A stretch of 64,000 nucleotides of DNA from Porphyromonadaceae bacterium UBA7203. Its GTDB lineage: Bacteria; Bacteroidota; Bacteroidia; Bacteroidales; Muribaculaceae. Under the pieces are notes generated by a model, which made no database searches, had not been told where the DNA came from, and was given only the letters and a program-made list of their open reading frames with translations. Numbering within the stretch: the stretch's first letter is position 1; the number at the start of each line of letters is the position of its first letter. The translations under genes were made by a program, and so were the position numbers. Location of the stretch: the NCBI GenBank assembly GCA_002490725.1, contig DKUN01000016.1, forward strand, positions 8,629 through 72,628, given 5' to 3'. Positions 35,021-46,547 of this stretch are shown piece after piece.

Positions 35021-36487
35021 TTATTTCATTCTGGCCACTGTGTCAGGCACAATGACAGGATTTTCCTTGAGATAATCGAGGAGGTCGTCGTAGGCAACGG
35101 CCTGGCTTTCGGCCACTCGCTTGCCGCGCGTCAGCGGCGTCATGTAGTCGCCGCCGTTGGCCAGGTAGTCAATAGTAGCGATACGGTAGGTGCGGTCAGG
35201 GGCGATTTGCGAGGCGTCGGTAATGCCGCTCACGGCATCGCCGCCACGCGCCGCCATGACACCATAAGCGTCAATCAGGTCGCGGCCCTTGATTTCGAGC
35301 ACCACAATCTTGTTTCTGAAAGGCATCATGTCGAGAACGGCGCCCTCCGACAGTTCGCCCGGATTCCAGGTTATGCGCAGCCCCCCCTTATTGCCGATTG
35401 AGCCGTCGAGCCGTCCGCCCGCAAGGCGTTCGCCGCGGTTGCGGATAAAGTCGGCAGCAAAATTCATCATGGCGGCGCTGCGGTTGGTCATCGGTTCTGT
35501 TCCCGCCACTCGGGCGACCGTGTGATTATAGAGCGAGTCGATGCCGGCGCGATATGGCTCGATGGCGGCCATCAGCGCGGGGTCACGGCGCGAATCCAGG
35601 CGTGCGTCAATGGGAATCAGTTTTTCAGAAACGGCTCCGTCATTGAGGTTCATGGTAATTTCGCCGACATATTGGCCGTATTTACCAGTTTGCACAATCG
35701 TTACAGAGTCTCCTGCGGCATTGGCCACGCGCACGGCCGGGTCAAGCAGGGTATGGCTGTGACCGCCGATAATCAGGTCTATGCCGGTGGTCTGTTCAGC
35801 AACCTGCACATCGCCGAACAGGTCGGGATTCTCGTCCGAGCCGCTGTAGCCTATATGGGTCACGGCAATGACGTAGTCACACTTCTCCTTGTTGCGCAAC
35901 AGGTCAACAGTATTCTCGACAGCCTCTTTCCAAGGCATGAATTTCACGCCGTCGTAATTACCCTCGGCCACCATTCCATGCGGGTCGAGGTTCAGCGCCA
36001 TTATACCGACCTTGTGCTTGCCGATCTGCTTGACCATATAGGATTTGAACATGCCGTCGAGCACCGACTCCGTAAAGTCGTAGTTCGAACTGAGCAGAGT
36101 CGGCTCTGCTCGGTCAAGCATCGTTTTCAGGGCATCCATGCCGTTGTCGAACTCATGGTTGCCGAGAATCTGCACGTCATAACCGAGCTCGTTGAGCATT
36201 TGCTGCTCCACCTCGCCCTTGAACAGATGAAAGTAGAGCGTTCCCTGTACTATGTCGCCGGCATCGACCACAAGCACGTTGGGATTAGCCTCACGAATAG
36301 AGTCGATAATCACCTTGCGGCGCGCAACTCCGCCCAACCCATTGTCGGCAAGCGGATCAATATGGCTGTGAGTGTCGTTGGTATGGACAATCACAAGAGT
36401 ATCATCAGCGGCAGACCCGGCGGTGCAGCCCACAAGCGCGCCGGCCAGCGCCATAAATAATAATACGGTTAGTTTCGTAATTTTCAT
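35021..36487 (-). CDS. 5'-nucleotidase/UshA-like phosphoesterase lipoprotein
   Basis: A 488-residue exported enzyme. Lipoprotein signal with lipobox ALVGC (Cys21). Residues ~30-290 form the metallophosphoesterase domain: metal ligands in VHTNDTHSH, VVDAGDIVQG, ILGNHEFDNG, and IGGHSHTLLDP. Residues ~300-470 form the C-terminal nucleotide-specificity domain (NKGGLRITWNPGELSEG, FRNKIVVLEIKG, IDYLANGGDYM). It would hydrolyse nucleotides at the outer membrane or periplasm. Many Bacteroides split these two domains over two genes; here they are one protein. ATG is 8 nt after a consensus -7 box. Confidence 0.92.
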   Translation of the reverse strand: MKITKLTVLLFMALAGALVGCTAGSAADDTLVIVHTNDTHSHIDPLADNGLGGVARRKVIIDSIREANPNVLVVDAGDIVQGTLYFHLFKGEVEQQMLNELGYDVQILGNHEFDNGMDALKTMLDRAEPTLLSSNYDFTESVLDGMFKSYMVKQIGKHKVGIMALNLDPHGMVAEGNYDGVKFMPWKEAVENTVDLLRNKEKCDYVIAVTHIGYSGSDENPDLFGDVQVAEQTTGIDLIIGGHSHTLLDPAVRVANAAGDSVTIVQTGKYGQYVGEITMNLNDGAVSEKLIPIDARLDSRRDPALMAAIEPYRAGIDSLYNHTVARVAGTEPMTNRSAAMMNFAADFIRNRGERLAGGRLDGSIGNKGGLRITWNPGELSEGAVLDMMPFRNKIVVLEIKGRDLIDAYGVMAARGGDAVSGITDASQIAPDRTYRIATIDYLANGGDYMTPLTRGKRVAESQAVAYDDLLDYLKENPVIVPDTVARMK

Positions 36488-36495
36488 ATTAACGG

Positions 36496-36528
36496 CAAAG
36501 TTACAAACATTTTCGGTTCCGATAACAA
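36496..36528 (-). promoter_or_regulatory. Promoter of the 5'-nucleotidase gene
   Basis: Minus-strand TAACTTTG (36503-36496) with TTG (36528-36526) 22 bp upstream. Confidence 0.6.
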
Positions 36529-36562
36529 CTTTTCCTAAAATTTACAACAAATAAGGCCAAAA

Positions 36563-36594
36563 TTTGGTTGTCTCATTTATTTAACGTAATTTTG
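36563..36594 (+). promoter_or_regulatory. Promoter of the GH20 gene
   Basis: TTTG (36563-36566), 20-bp spacer, TAATTTTG (36587-36594); 43 nt to the ATG. Confidence 0.75.
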
Positions 36595-36637
36595 CCACAG
36601 AATTACTTCATCATCAATATCATTCACAATCACAATC

Positions 36638-39511
36638 ATGAAGACACGTTTTATCTGCCTCGCATTGGCCGCTATAGCCATGTTTGGCTTCAAAAGCCAT
36701 GCAGGGCTGGAACACATGACTCCCAAGCCCGCACAGATGACCATCGGCACTAGCTCGCTGGCTTTGACTCCGGGTTTCACCATAGGCTACGAAGCTTCGC
36801 TTCCCGAGGAAATGATTGCAGAAATCACCAAGTTCACCGCCTCGCTTGCCGAATCAACCAACCTCGCCCCCACCGCAGCGCAAGGCAACGGCCTCATAGC
36901 CGTGACAATCGACGCGACTCAGCCCGCCGAAGGATATGAGCTCAACGTCACCGCTTCGGGCGCTACCATCAAAGCATCGACAGCCACCGGCCTCTTCTAC
37001 GCTTTCCAGACCGTCAAGAAGTTGATGCCGGTAAATGTCGCCGCCGGAGTGGCAGGCGCGCCTGACGCCACATACAGCATTCCCGCTGTTGCGATTGCCG
37101 ACGCTCCCCGCTTCGAATACCGCGGCTTCATGCTCGACGTGAGCCGCCACTTCTTCGACGCCGCATTTGTCAAGAAAATGATTGACATGATGGCCATCTA
37201 CAAGCTCAACCGCTTCCACTGGCACCTCACCGACGACCAGGGCTGGCGCCTCCCCGTGGCCAAATACCCCAAACTCACCGTCGAGGGCGCAACCAACAAG
37301 AACATCCTGCTGACCGACTTTGCCGACGGCGTGAAAGAGAACCAGTCGCAGACCCGCGCCGGCGAGAATGTGATTTACGGCCCCTATGCCTACACCGCCG
37401 ACGAAATCCGCGACATCGTGGCCTACGCCAAAGCGCGCCACATCGAGGTCATTCCAGAAATCGACATGCCCGGCCACATGGTCGCCGCAATCCACGCTTA
37501 CCCCGAATTCTCGGTCGACCCCGAAAACAAACTCGGCATCCACGAAGACCTCAGCCACGAAATCTGGAACAAAGGCGGCGTGAGCCGCGACGTGCTCGAC
37601 GTCAGCAACCCCAAGGCGATGCAGTTCGTCAAGGATGTTGTCGACGTTCTGGCCGACCTGTTCCCCTACGAATACATCCACATTGGCGGCGACGAGTGCC
37701 CCACCCTCGCCTGGGAACATTCCGAATCATGCCAACAGTTCATGCAGGAAAAAGGCCTCTCCACCGTCCGCGCAATCCAGAGCTGGTTCGTACAGGAAAT
37801 TGCCAACTACGCCAAGGAAACCCACGGCCGCAAAATCATGGGCTGGAACGAAATCATCACCGAAGGCGGCACCGACATGAACAAAATCAAGGAAATCAAC
37901 CCCGTCGTGTTCTGCTGGCTCGGTGGCGAACAACTCGCCCAGAACAATGGCCTCGACTATGTCTACACTCCCTTCAACGGCGGATACTACATCAACCGCT
38001 CATATGCAGGCTTTGACCGTGTCGGCGCAGTAAACGACGGCGCCCTCTCTGTAACCCTGACCGTCAACCCGCCGCTCCACGACCACTGCATCGGCGTGCA
38101 AGGCACCTTCTGGACCGAACAGGTAGACCGTCCCACCGACGTCGAGTACCTTGCCTTGCCCCGCCTCATCGGCATCGCCGAACAAGGCTGGTCGCCCGCC
38201 GGCAAGGACTATGAAGAAGTCATGGGCCGCATGGTAGCCGACGCCGAGCTGCTCGACCTGGCCGGCTATAACTACGGCGCCCATCAGCTCGTCATGCCCG
38301 TCTACGAAAAGCCCCAACCTGACACCTGGTACACTATTTCCAGCAATGCCACCGACGAACGTGCCGGCACCGTTATTGAAGTCCTCGCCCCCGACCATGC
38401 CTACGTTACCGACAAGGCAGGCAACGGCGCCAAGGCCTACCGTCTCTGGGGCTGCCAGCCCGTGGCCGAACGCCATCAGCAGCAATTCATGTTCGTTGAA
38501 GACCCCGACAACGCAGGCCACTACGCAATCGTTTGCCGCGCATATCCCGACGGCTCCGTAAGCTCGACTCCGACCGGCACCTCTACCGCTGACCGCTGGG
38601 ACTACAATGCCTCAGGTCTCGACTACGGCTTCGTTCTCGACAAGGCCTACTATGCCGAACAGAACAACACTTTCCGCTACGCAATCCGCCCGGCCAATCT
38701 CGAGGGCTTCTACATGAACTTTGCCCGCAGCGGACAGGGCCAGGCTATCAACGTCTACAACAACCCCAACGACGGCAAGGGTGGACAGCTGGTTTTTAAT
38801 GAAGTCACCGAGGTGATTATCCCCGAACCCGGTGACGTACCGTCTGCAGGGGTATATTATCGATTTCACACCCGCTTCAACGGCGACTCTTCGCAGCCCC
38901 GCTACGGCTCGGTAATCGAACTGCTCCGCGACAACGCTGACAAAGGCAACAACGCCCAGGCTGACCGCCTCTGGAGCAACGCTCCCGCGCGCAAGGCCGA
39001 CGAAAATTATGACTACCAGTGGTTCACATTCGAACCCGACCCCGCCGGCAGCCAATATTACGCGCTGGTTTGCAAAGCCAAACCCGAAGGCTCGGTCAAC
39101 TGCACACCCTCGATTGCCAACAATGCCGCCACAGCCCGCTGGGACTACGATAACGAGAACAAACATTACGGATTCTATCTCGTTGACAACGTGAACGGCA
39201 ACTCAGTCCAGGGCATCGACGAACAAGGCTTCTACTCGGCCATGACCTCGAAAGACGCCGCCTCCGGCTGGTACATGAACATCTCGGCCGCTCCCCAGGG
39301 CTATTCCGTACACCTCTACAGCAACCCCGCCGACCAGCAGGCAGGTATCTTCACCTTCGAAATCGACCCCGCCTCCATATCCGGCATAAGCTCAGTCGCC
39401 CCGGCCGAATCCTCATCCGCATCGGTCATCTACGACCTCCAGGGCCGCCGACTTAACGCTCCCGCCCGAGGCATCAACATCATCAACGGCCGCAAAGTAT
39501 TCATACGCTGA
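36638..39511 (+). CDS. GH20 beta-N-acetylhexosaminidase with duplicated C-terminal domain and T9SS-like tail
   Basis: A 957-residue exported enzyme. Signal peptide to ~Ala22; GH20b-like domain ~30-150; GH20 barrel ~155-560 with FHWHLTDDQGWR near 190 and the catalytic pair Asp352-Glu353 in HIGGDECP. It releases terminal GlcNAc/GalNAc from host or microbial glycans. After the barrel come two copies of a ~160-residue beta-rich domain (~565-725 and ~730-905), each with WYTISS/YYRFHT, a ..YAIVCRAYPDGSVSSTP / YALVCKAKPEGSVNCTP core and a WDY motif; probably carbohydrate binding. The tail IYDLQGRRLNAP...GRKVFIR is T9SS-like, predicting surface display. Confidence 0.92.
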   Translation: MKTRFICLALAAIAMFGFKSHAGLEHMTPKPAQMTIGTSSLALTPGFTIGYEASLPEEMIAEITKFTASLAESTNLAPTAAQGNGLIAVTIDATQPAEGYELNVTASGATIKASTATGLFYAFQTVKKLMPVNVAAGVAGAPDATYSIPAVAIADAPRFEYRGFMLDVSRHFFDAAFVKKMIDMMAIYKLNRFHWHLTDDQGWRLPVAKYPKLTVEGATNKNILLTDFADGVKENQSQTRAGENVIYGPYAYTADEIRDIVAYAKARHIEVIPEIDMPGHMVAAIHAYPEFSVDPENKLGIHEDLSHEIWNKGGVSRDVLDVSNPKAMQFVKDVVDVLADLFPYEYIHIGGDECPTLAWEHSESCQQFMQEKGLSTVRAIQSWFVQEIANYAKETHGRKIMGWNEIITEGGTDMNKIKEINPVVFCWLGGEQLAQNNGLDYVYTPFNGGYYINRSYAGFDRVGAVNDGALSVTLTVNPPLHDHCIGVQGTFWTEQVDRPTDVEYLALPRLIGIAEQGWSPAGKDYEEVMGRMVADAELLDLAGYNYGAHQLVMPVYEKPQPDTWYTISSNATDERAGTVIEVLAPDHAYVTDKAGNGAKAYRLWGCQPVAERHQQQFMFVEDPDNAGHYAIVCRAYPDGSVSSTPTGTSTADRWDYNASGLDYGFVLDKAYYAEQNNTFRYAIRPANLEGFYMNFARSGQGQAINVYNNPNDGKGGQLVFNEVTEVIIPEPGDVPSAGVYYRFHTRFNGDSSQPRYGSVIELLRDNADKGNNAQADRLWSNAPARKADENYDYQWFTFEPDPAGSQYYALVCKAKPEGSVNCTPSIANNAATARWDYDNENKHYGFYLVDNVNGNSVQGIDEQGFYSAMTSKDAASGWYMNISAAPQGYSVHLYSNPADQQAGIFTFEIDPASISGISSVAPAESSSASVIYDLQGRRLNAPARGINIINGRKVFIR

Positions 39512-39536
39512 ATTACCCTGACAGCCGCCACAATTT

Positions 39537-39585
39537 CTAAAAAACTCCGTCGTTCCGCCACCCGGACCGACGGAGTTTTTCTTTT
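39537..39585 (+). terminator. Terminator after the GH20 gene
   Basis: AAAAACTCCGTCG / CGACGGAGTTTTT perfect inverted repeat with a short CC-rich loop and trailing T-run CTTTT. Confidence 0.9.
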
Positions 39586-39614
39586 GCTTATTTCGACATT
39601 ATTCTGTAAATTTG
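39583..39614 (+). promoter_or_regulatory. Promoter of the TGS-kinase gene
   Basis: TTTG (39583-39586), 20-bp spacer, TAAATTTG (39607-39614); 25 nt to the ATG. The -33 box overlaps the T-run of the preceding terminator. Confidence 0.7.
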
Positions 39615-39639
39615 CAGCTATAACAACGTCTCGACTATA

Positions 39640-41289
39640 ATGGAACAGCATATGGAAATATTCTGCGCCAATCTCGGCGAATACATCAGCGTCAGCGGTG
39701 GAGAATCGCTGCTCGACATCAGCAGGCGCATCGGCGACCGGCTCGGATTCGAACCCGTGTGCGCCCACGTCAACAACAAAAACGAGGGGCTCCACTTCCG
39801 CGTCTACATGCCCAAGCTCGTTGAATTTCTCGACGTCAACTCACCCAGCGGCAACCGCGTCTACATCAGGTCGCTCTGCATGATGCTTTATCGCGCCGTC
39901 CAGACCCTGTTTCCGGGCACGGTGCTGAAAATCGAGCACTCCATCAGCCACGGCTGGTTCTGCCGTCTCGGCTCAAACACGGCCGTGACGCCCGACGACA
40001 TTGCCCGCATCAAGGCCGAGCTGCAGCAGCTTCACAACGCCGACCTGCCGTTTGAATACTTCGAGCAACTGACCGGCGACGTTATTAACCTGTTCGACAA
40101 ACAGGGTCTGAACGACAAGGTGATGCTGCTCGAAACCACCCGCGAACTCTACACCAAATACTACCGCCTTGAAGGCCTCGCCGACAGCTACTACGGATGC
40201 CTGGCCCCGTCGACGGGCTATATCGACAGCTTCGACGTTGTTGCTTACAACGACGGTTTCGTGCTCCTGGGCCGCGACCGCAAAATGGAACCGCAGGCCA
40301 AAATGTTCAAGGCATTCACGGACTACGTGATGTTCAACCGCATTGTCGGAGTCAGCAACGTCGGCGAAATGAACCGCGTTGTGGCCAAGGGCGACGCCCG
40401 CTCGCTTATCAACGTGGCCGAGGCGCTTCACAACAACAAGATAGCCCACATAGCCGACGAAATAACACGCCTCTACGACAACGGCGGCGCGCGCATTGTA
40501 CTCGTGGCCGGCCCTTCCTCATCGGGCAAGACCACCTTCACCAAGCGCATGGCCATCCAGCTGATGACCAATCTGCTCGAACCGCAGATGATTTCGCTCG
40601 ACGACTACTTCGTCAACCGCGTTGACACGCCGCTCGACGAAAACGGCGACTACGACTTCGAGTCGCTCTACGCTCTCGACCTCGAAAAGTTCAACGCCGA
40701 CCTCCAGGCCCTGCTCGACGGCCGGGAAATCGAACTCCCATACTATAACTTCGAAAAAGGAGAACGCGAATATCGCGGCAACCGCATCAGCCTGCGCGGA
40801 CGCTCGATTCTGCTGATTGAGGGCATTCACGGCCTGAACCCGGCTCTGACCGAGCATATCGCTGCCAACATGAAGTTCAAAATCTATGTCAGCGCGCTGA
40901 CAACCCTAAGCATCGACAACCACAACTGGGTGCCCACCACCGACAACCGCCTGCTACGCCGCATTATCCGTGACAACGCCTATCGCGGCGTCGACGCCGA
41001 GTCGACCATCAAACGCTGGCAGAGCGTGCGCCGCGGCGAGGAACGCTGGATATTCCCGTTCCAGGAAAACGCCGACGCCATGTTCAACTCATCGCTGCTG
41101 TTTGAACTCGGAGTACTGAAAGAACGCGGCGAAGAGCTGCTCAAACGCGTGCGTCAGGACGCGCCCGAGTATGCCGAAGCCTACCGTTTGCGCAAATTCC
41201 TCAGCTACTTCACGCCGATCGACGAAAAGTTCATTCCCTCCACATCGCTGATTCGCGAGTTTATCGGAGGCTCTTCATTCGACTACTGA
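39640..41289 (+). CDS. Uridine-kinase-like nucleoside kinase with N-terminal TGS/ThrRS-like domains
   Basis: A 549-residue cytosolic protein. The N-terminus (~1-70) resembles a TGS domain, ~70-220 resembles the second additional domain of threonyl-tRNA synthetase (ISHGWFCRLG, FEYFEQL), and ~285-490 is a phosphoribulokinase/uridine kinase P-loop domain with GPSSSGKTTF near residue 290, SLDDYFVNR, and LLIEGIHGLNPALT. This architecture is conserved in Bacteroidetes and Clostridia and is usually annotated as nucleoside kinase; its true substrate is not established. Followed by ligA after 18 bp. Confidence 0.85.
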   Translation: MEQHMEIFCANLGEYISVSGGESLLDISRRIGDRLGFEPVCAHVNNKNEGLHFRVYMPKLVEFLDVNSPSGNRVYIRSLCMMLYRAVQTLFPGTVLKIEHSISHGWFCRLGSNTAVTPDDIARIKAELQQLHNADLPFEYFEQLTGDVINLFDKQGLNDKVMLLETTRELYTKYYRLEGLADSYYGCLAPSTGYIDSFDVVAYNDGFVLLGRDRKMEPQAKMFKAFTDYVMFNRIVGVSNVGEMNRVVAKGDARSLINVAEALHNNKIAHIADEITRLYDNGGARIVLVAGPSSSGKTTFTKRMAIQLMTNLLEPQMISLDDYFVNRVDTPLDENGDYDFESLYALDLEKFNADLQALLDGREIELPYYNFEKGEREYRGNRISLRGRSILLIEGIHGLNPALTEHIAANMKFKIYVSALTTLSIDNHNWVPTTDNRLLRRIIRDNAYRGVDAESTIKRWQSVRRGEERWIFPFQENADAMFNSSLLFELGVLKERGEELLKRVRQDAPEYAEAYRLRKFLSYFTPIDEKFIPSTSLIREFIGGSSFDY

Positions 41290-41307
41290 TTCTCACTGAC
41301 TCCCCAC

Positions 41308-43323
41308 ATGCCAACGCCCGCCGAACAAGTGGCCCGCCTCCGCCGCGAGCTCAACCGCCACAACCACCTCTACTACGTAATGAACGCGCCGGAAATCTCC
41401 GACCGCGACTTCGACATGATGCTCAAGGAGCTTGAAACCCTCGAGCGCAATCACCCCGAACTCGACGACCCACTTTCGCCCACCCATCGCGTAGGCTCCG
41501 ACATCAACACCTCATTCCAACAGGCCGCCCACGTCAGGCCCATGCTGTCGCTGGCCAACACCTACAGCATCGAAGAGGTCGACAAGTGGGTCACCGGCGT
41601 GCGCAACGCCCTGGAAAGTGACGACATCGTCATTGACGGCGAAATGAAATTCGACGGCACATCCATATCGCTCATCTATGAGAACGGGCGCCTGGTGAGG
41701 GCCGTAACCAGAGGCGACGGCACTCAAGGCGACGTCGTTACCGAAAACATCAAGACCATACGCAGCATTCCCCTCGAAATACCCGCCGAAACCGGCCGCC
41801 CCGACAACTTCGAAATCCGCGGCGAGATTCTGCTGCCCTGGGAGGCTTTCGAACGCCTCAACCGCGACCGCGAGGCCAACGACGAACCCCTGTTTGCCAA
41901 CCCTCGCAACGCCGCGGCCGGCACCCTCAAGCTCCAGAACTCGGCCGAAGCCGCATCGCGAGGCCTTGACGCCTATTTCTATTATGTTCTCTCCGACTCG
42001 CTGCCGGCCGACACCCACTTCGACAATCTCCGGGCCGCAGCCTCATGGGGCTTCAAAATTACCCCCGTGCTCAAACGGCTCCACTCCATTGATGAAGTCG
42101 ACGAATTCATAAACCACTGGGACATTGAACGCAAAAAACTCCCCGTCGCAACCGACGGCCTCGTGTTCAAGGTCAACTCCCTGCGCCAGCAGCTCAATCT
42201 CGGCTTCACCGCCAAGTCGCCGCGCTGGGCCATAGCCTATAAATTTCCCGCTGAGCGCGCCCTGACCCGCCTGCGCTTCGTTTCCTTCGAAGTAGGCCGA
42301 ATGGGCATAGTCACCCCCGTGGCCAACCTCGAGCCCGTGTTGCTCAGCGGCACCATCGTCAAGCGCGCCTCGCTCCATAACGAAGACATAATCCGCAAAC
42401 TCGACATCCACGAAGGCGATATGCTCTATGTTGAAAAAGGCGGCGAAATCATTCCGAAAATCACCGGCGTAGACATCAAGTCACGCCCCGAAGGCGCCGC
42501 CCCTGTCAAATTCGTTACGGTCTGCCCCGCCTGCGGCACACCGCTGATTAAAATCGAGGGCGAAGCCGCAACCGAATGCCCCAACAAATACGGCTGCCCG
42601 CCGCAGATAATCGGCCGCATAGAACACTTTGCGGCACGCCGCATGATGAACATCGACGGCATAGGCGAGGAAACCGCACGCCAGCTCTACGACACCGGGC
42701 TCGTGCGCTCAAGCGCCGACATTTACTCGCTCACCGCCGACAGCCTGCTCACACTCGACGGCTTCGGTCCACGCTCGGCCCAACGCGTTATCGAAGGAGC
42801 CGAAGAATCTAAAAAGGTGCCCTTCGCTCGCGTAATCTACGCCCTGAGCATACCGTTTGTAGGCGAAACCGTCAGCAAAAAAATAGCCAAGGCCGTCGGC
42901 AACATCGACCGGCTCATGACAATCAGCACCGACGAACTCACCGCCATCGATGACATCGGCATAGCCATAGCCGAATCAATAACCGACTACTTCGCCGACC
43001 CGCGCAACCGCGAAAACGTCGAGCGCCTGCGCGCTGCCGGCCTCTGCATGGAAGCCGAACAGGCCGACTCCGAAGGTGGCTCCGACACCCTTGCAGGCCA
43101 ATCGATTGTTATTTCAGGAACTTTCACCCACCACTCGCGCGACGAGTACAAGGCGCTCATCGAACTCCACGGCGGCAAAAACGTCGGTTCCATCTCAAAG
43201 AAAACCACCGCCATTCTCGCCGGCGAAAACGTCGGACCATCGAAACTCGAAAAAGCGAACTCGCTGGGCATACCGCTGCTCAGCGAAGACGACTTCCTGC
43301 GCAAGATAGGCCTCGACAGCTGA
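41308..43323 (+). CDS. ligA: NAD-dependent DNA ligase
   Basis: A 671-residue enzyme of full LigA length that seals nicks in replication and repair. Adenylated Lys114 in EMKFDGTS; adenylation domain continuing to ARWAIAYKFPAE; OB fold with VANLEPVLLSGTIVKRASLHN; four-cysteine zinc finger (CPACGTPL...CPNKYGC, ~397-420); helix-hairpin-helix repeats (GFGPRSAQRV); C-terminal BRCT domain (~595-671, GQSIVISGTFTHHSRDEY). All required elements are present. It lies 18 bp after the kinase gene and before the frd operon promoter. Confidence 0.97.
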   Translation: MPTPAEQVARLRRELNRHNHLYYVMNAPEISDRDFDMMLKELETLERNHPELDDPLSPTHRVGSDINTSFQQAAHVRPMLSLANTYSIEEVDKWVTGVRNALESDDIVIDGEMKFDGTSISLIYENGRLVRAVTRGDGTQGDVVTENIKTIRSIPLEIPAETGRPDNFEIRGEILLPWEAFERLNRDREANDEPLFANPRNAAAGTLKLQNSAEAASRGLDAYFYYVLSDSLPADTHFDNLRAAASWGFKITPVLKRLHSIDEVDEFINHWDIERKKLPVATDGLVFKVNSLRQQLNLGFTAKSPRWAIAYKFPAERALTRLRFVSFEVGRMGIVTPVANLEPVLLSGTIVKRASLHNEDIIRKLDIHEGDMLYVEKGGEIIPKITGVDIKSRPEGAAPVKFVTVCPACGTPLIKIEGEAATECPNKYGCPPQIIGRIEHFAARRMMNIDGIGEETARQLYDTGLVRSSADIYSLTADSLLTLDGFGPRSAQRVIEGAEESKKVPFARVIYALSIPFVGETVSKKIAKAVGNIDRLMTISTDELTAIDDIGIAIAESITDYFADPRNRENVERLRAAGLCMEAEQADSEGGSDTLAGQSIVISGTFTHHSRDEYKALIELHGGKNVGSISKKTTAILAGENVGPSKLEKANSLGIPLLSEDDFLRKIGLDS

Positions 43324-43349
43324 CACGCCGCAAAACTTTCCGCCAAAAG

Positions 43350-43380
43350 TTGAAAAATTAAAGAATTATCGCTAACTTTG
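43350..43380 (+). promoter_or_regulatory. Promoter of the frd/sdh operon
   Basis: TTG (43350-43352), 20-bp spacer, TAACTTTG (43373-43380); a leader of ~58 nt to the first ATG. Confidence 0.65.
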
Positions 43381-43444
43381 CCTCGTAAAAACGCAATCAA
43401 AATTCCAAAAACAATTATAAACCAATCTTCACTAAACATCTACC

Positions 43445-44482
43445 ATGTGGTTATTTAATTCATCCATAGGCAAGAAATTCATCATGGCTCTGACCGGAAT
43501 CTGTCTTGTCTTGTTTGTAACCTTTCACGTGCTGATGAATGCTGTGGCCATCTGCTGGCCGAGCGCCTACAACTCCGTGTGCCAGGCACTCGGTGCCAAC
43601 TGGTATGCGCTCATCTGCTCTGCCGGCCTCGGATTGCTCGTAGTAATCCACGTCATCTACGCGTTAGTTCTTACCATCCAGAACCGCAAGGCCCGCGGCA
43701 ACGACCGCTATGCCGTCAGCGCACGCCCCAAGAGCGTTGAATGGTCGTCGCAAAACATGCTCGTCCTCGGCATTGTAGTTGCTGCTTTCCTGGGTGTTCA
43801 CCTCGTACAGTTCTGGGCACGCATGCAGGCTCAGGAAGTCATGGGCTCGCTCTACGAGGCCAACGGCGTTGAAATCCCCGCCGCCGCAGGCACCCTCTTC
43901 CTTCAAATCGCATTCCAGAACTGGTGGACTCCCGTAATCTACATGATTGGCTTCGTTGCCCTCTGGTTCCACCTCAACCACGGCTTTTGGTCAATGTGGC
44001 AGAGCATCGGCATCAACAACAACGCATGGCTTCCCCGCTGGAAAAAAGTATCCTGCTGGTGGGTAACAGCCGTTTGCGTTCTCTTTGCCCTTCAGGCAGT
44101 TGTGTTCACCGTACGCGCCAACCAGAACTACTACGTTGAAAACGAGACGCTCAAAACCCAGTACATGGAAATGTATAAAGAGCACCTCGATAAACTCAAC
44201 GCCCCCCTTATCGAACAGATGCAGGCTCTCCAGGAAGAGTACCAGCAGCTCTCAAAGAACACCTCGATGGACTTTGCCGCCAAAATGCAGCGTCAGAGCG
44301 AAATCCAGGCCGAGTTCAGCGAACTCAACTCTAAAATTGAATTCAACGGCGCCTTCCTCCACGAACAATACATGAAGCTCCACCTCATCGCTGACAAGCC
44401 CGAGCCCGCGGTCGAAACCACTCCCGCCGCCGTCGAAGAAAGCGTTGAAGAGGTAGCCGACACTGTAACCGTTAACGAATAA
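43445..44482 (+). CDS. frdC: Fumarate reductase/succinate dehydrogenase cytochrome b subunit with C-terminal coiled-coil extension
   Basis: A 345-residue membrane anchor. Five membrane spans (~13-35, 50-76, 103-126, 155-180, 203-228) with haem-ligand histidines in TFHVLMN, VIHVIYAL, GVHLVQF and FHLNHGFWS, matching the diheme B-type family (Wolinella FrdC, Bacillus SdhC). It passes electrons between menaquinol and the flavoprotein. Odd feature: ~115 extra residues after the last span form a charged coiled coil (EMYKEHLDKL...LQEEYQQL) and an acidic, Pro/Val-rich tail; B-type topology would place it in the periplasm. First gene of the operon, 19 bp before the flavoprotein gene. Confidence 0.9.
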   Translation: MWLFNSSIGKKFIMALTGICLVLFVTFHVLMNAVAICWPSAYNSVCQALGANWYALICSAGLGLLVVIHVIYALVLTIQNRKARGNDRYAVSARPKSVEWSSQNMLVLGIVVAAFLGVHLVQFWARMQAQEVMGSLYEANGVEIPAAAGTLFLQIAFQNWWTPVIYMIGFVALWFHLNHGFWSMWQSIGINNNAWLPRWKKVSCWWVTAVCVLFALQAVVFTVRANQNYYVENETLKTQYMEMYKEHLDKLNAPLIEQMQALQEEYQQLSKNTSMDFAAKMQRQSEIQAEFSELNSKIEFNGAFLHEQYMKLHLIADKPEPAVETTPAAVEESVEEVADTVTVNE

Positions 44483-44501
44483 TCCACAAATTTCAACAAA
44501 T

Positions 44502-46514
<2,013 letters not shown>

Positions 46515-46547
46515 AATCTTCACCAACATTTAATAAAGTTAACTGCA

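Noticed and set aside
35522..36460. 312-codon antisense frame to the 5'-nucleotidase
   Set aside because: Shadow of a well-supported lipoprotein enzyme.
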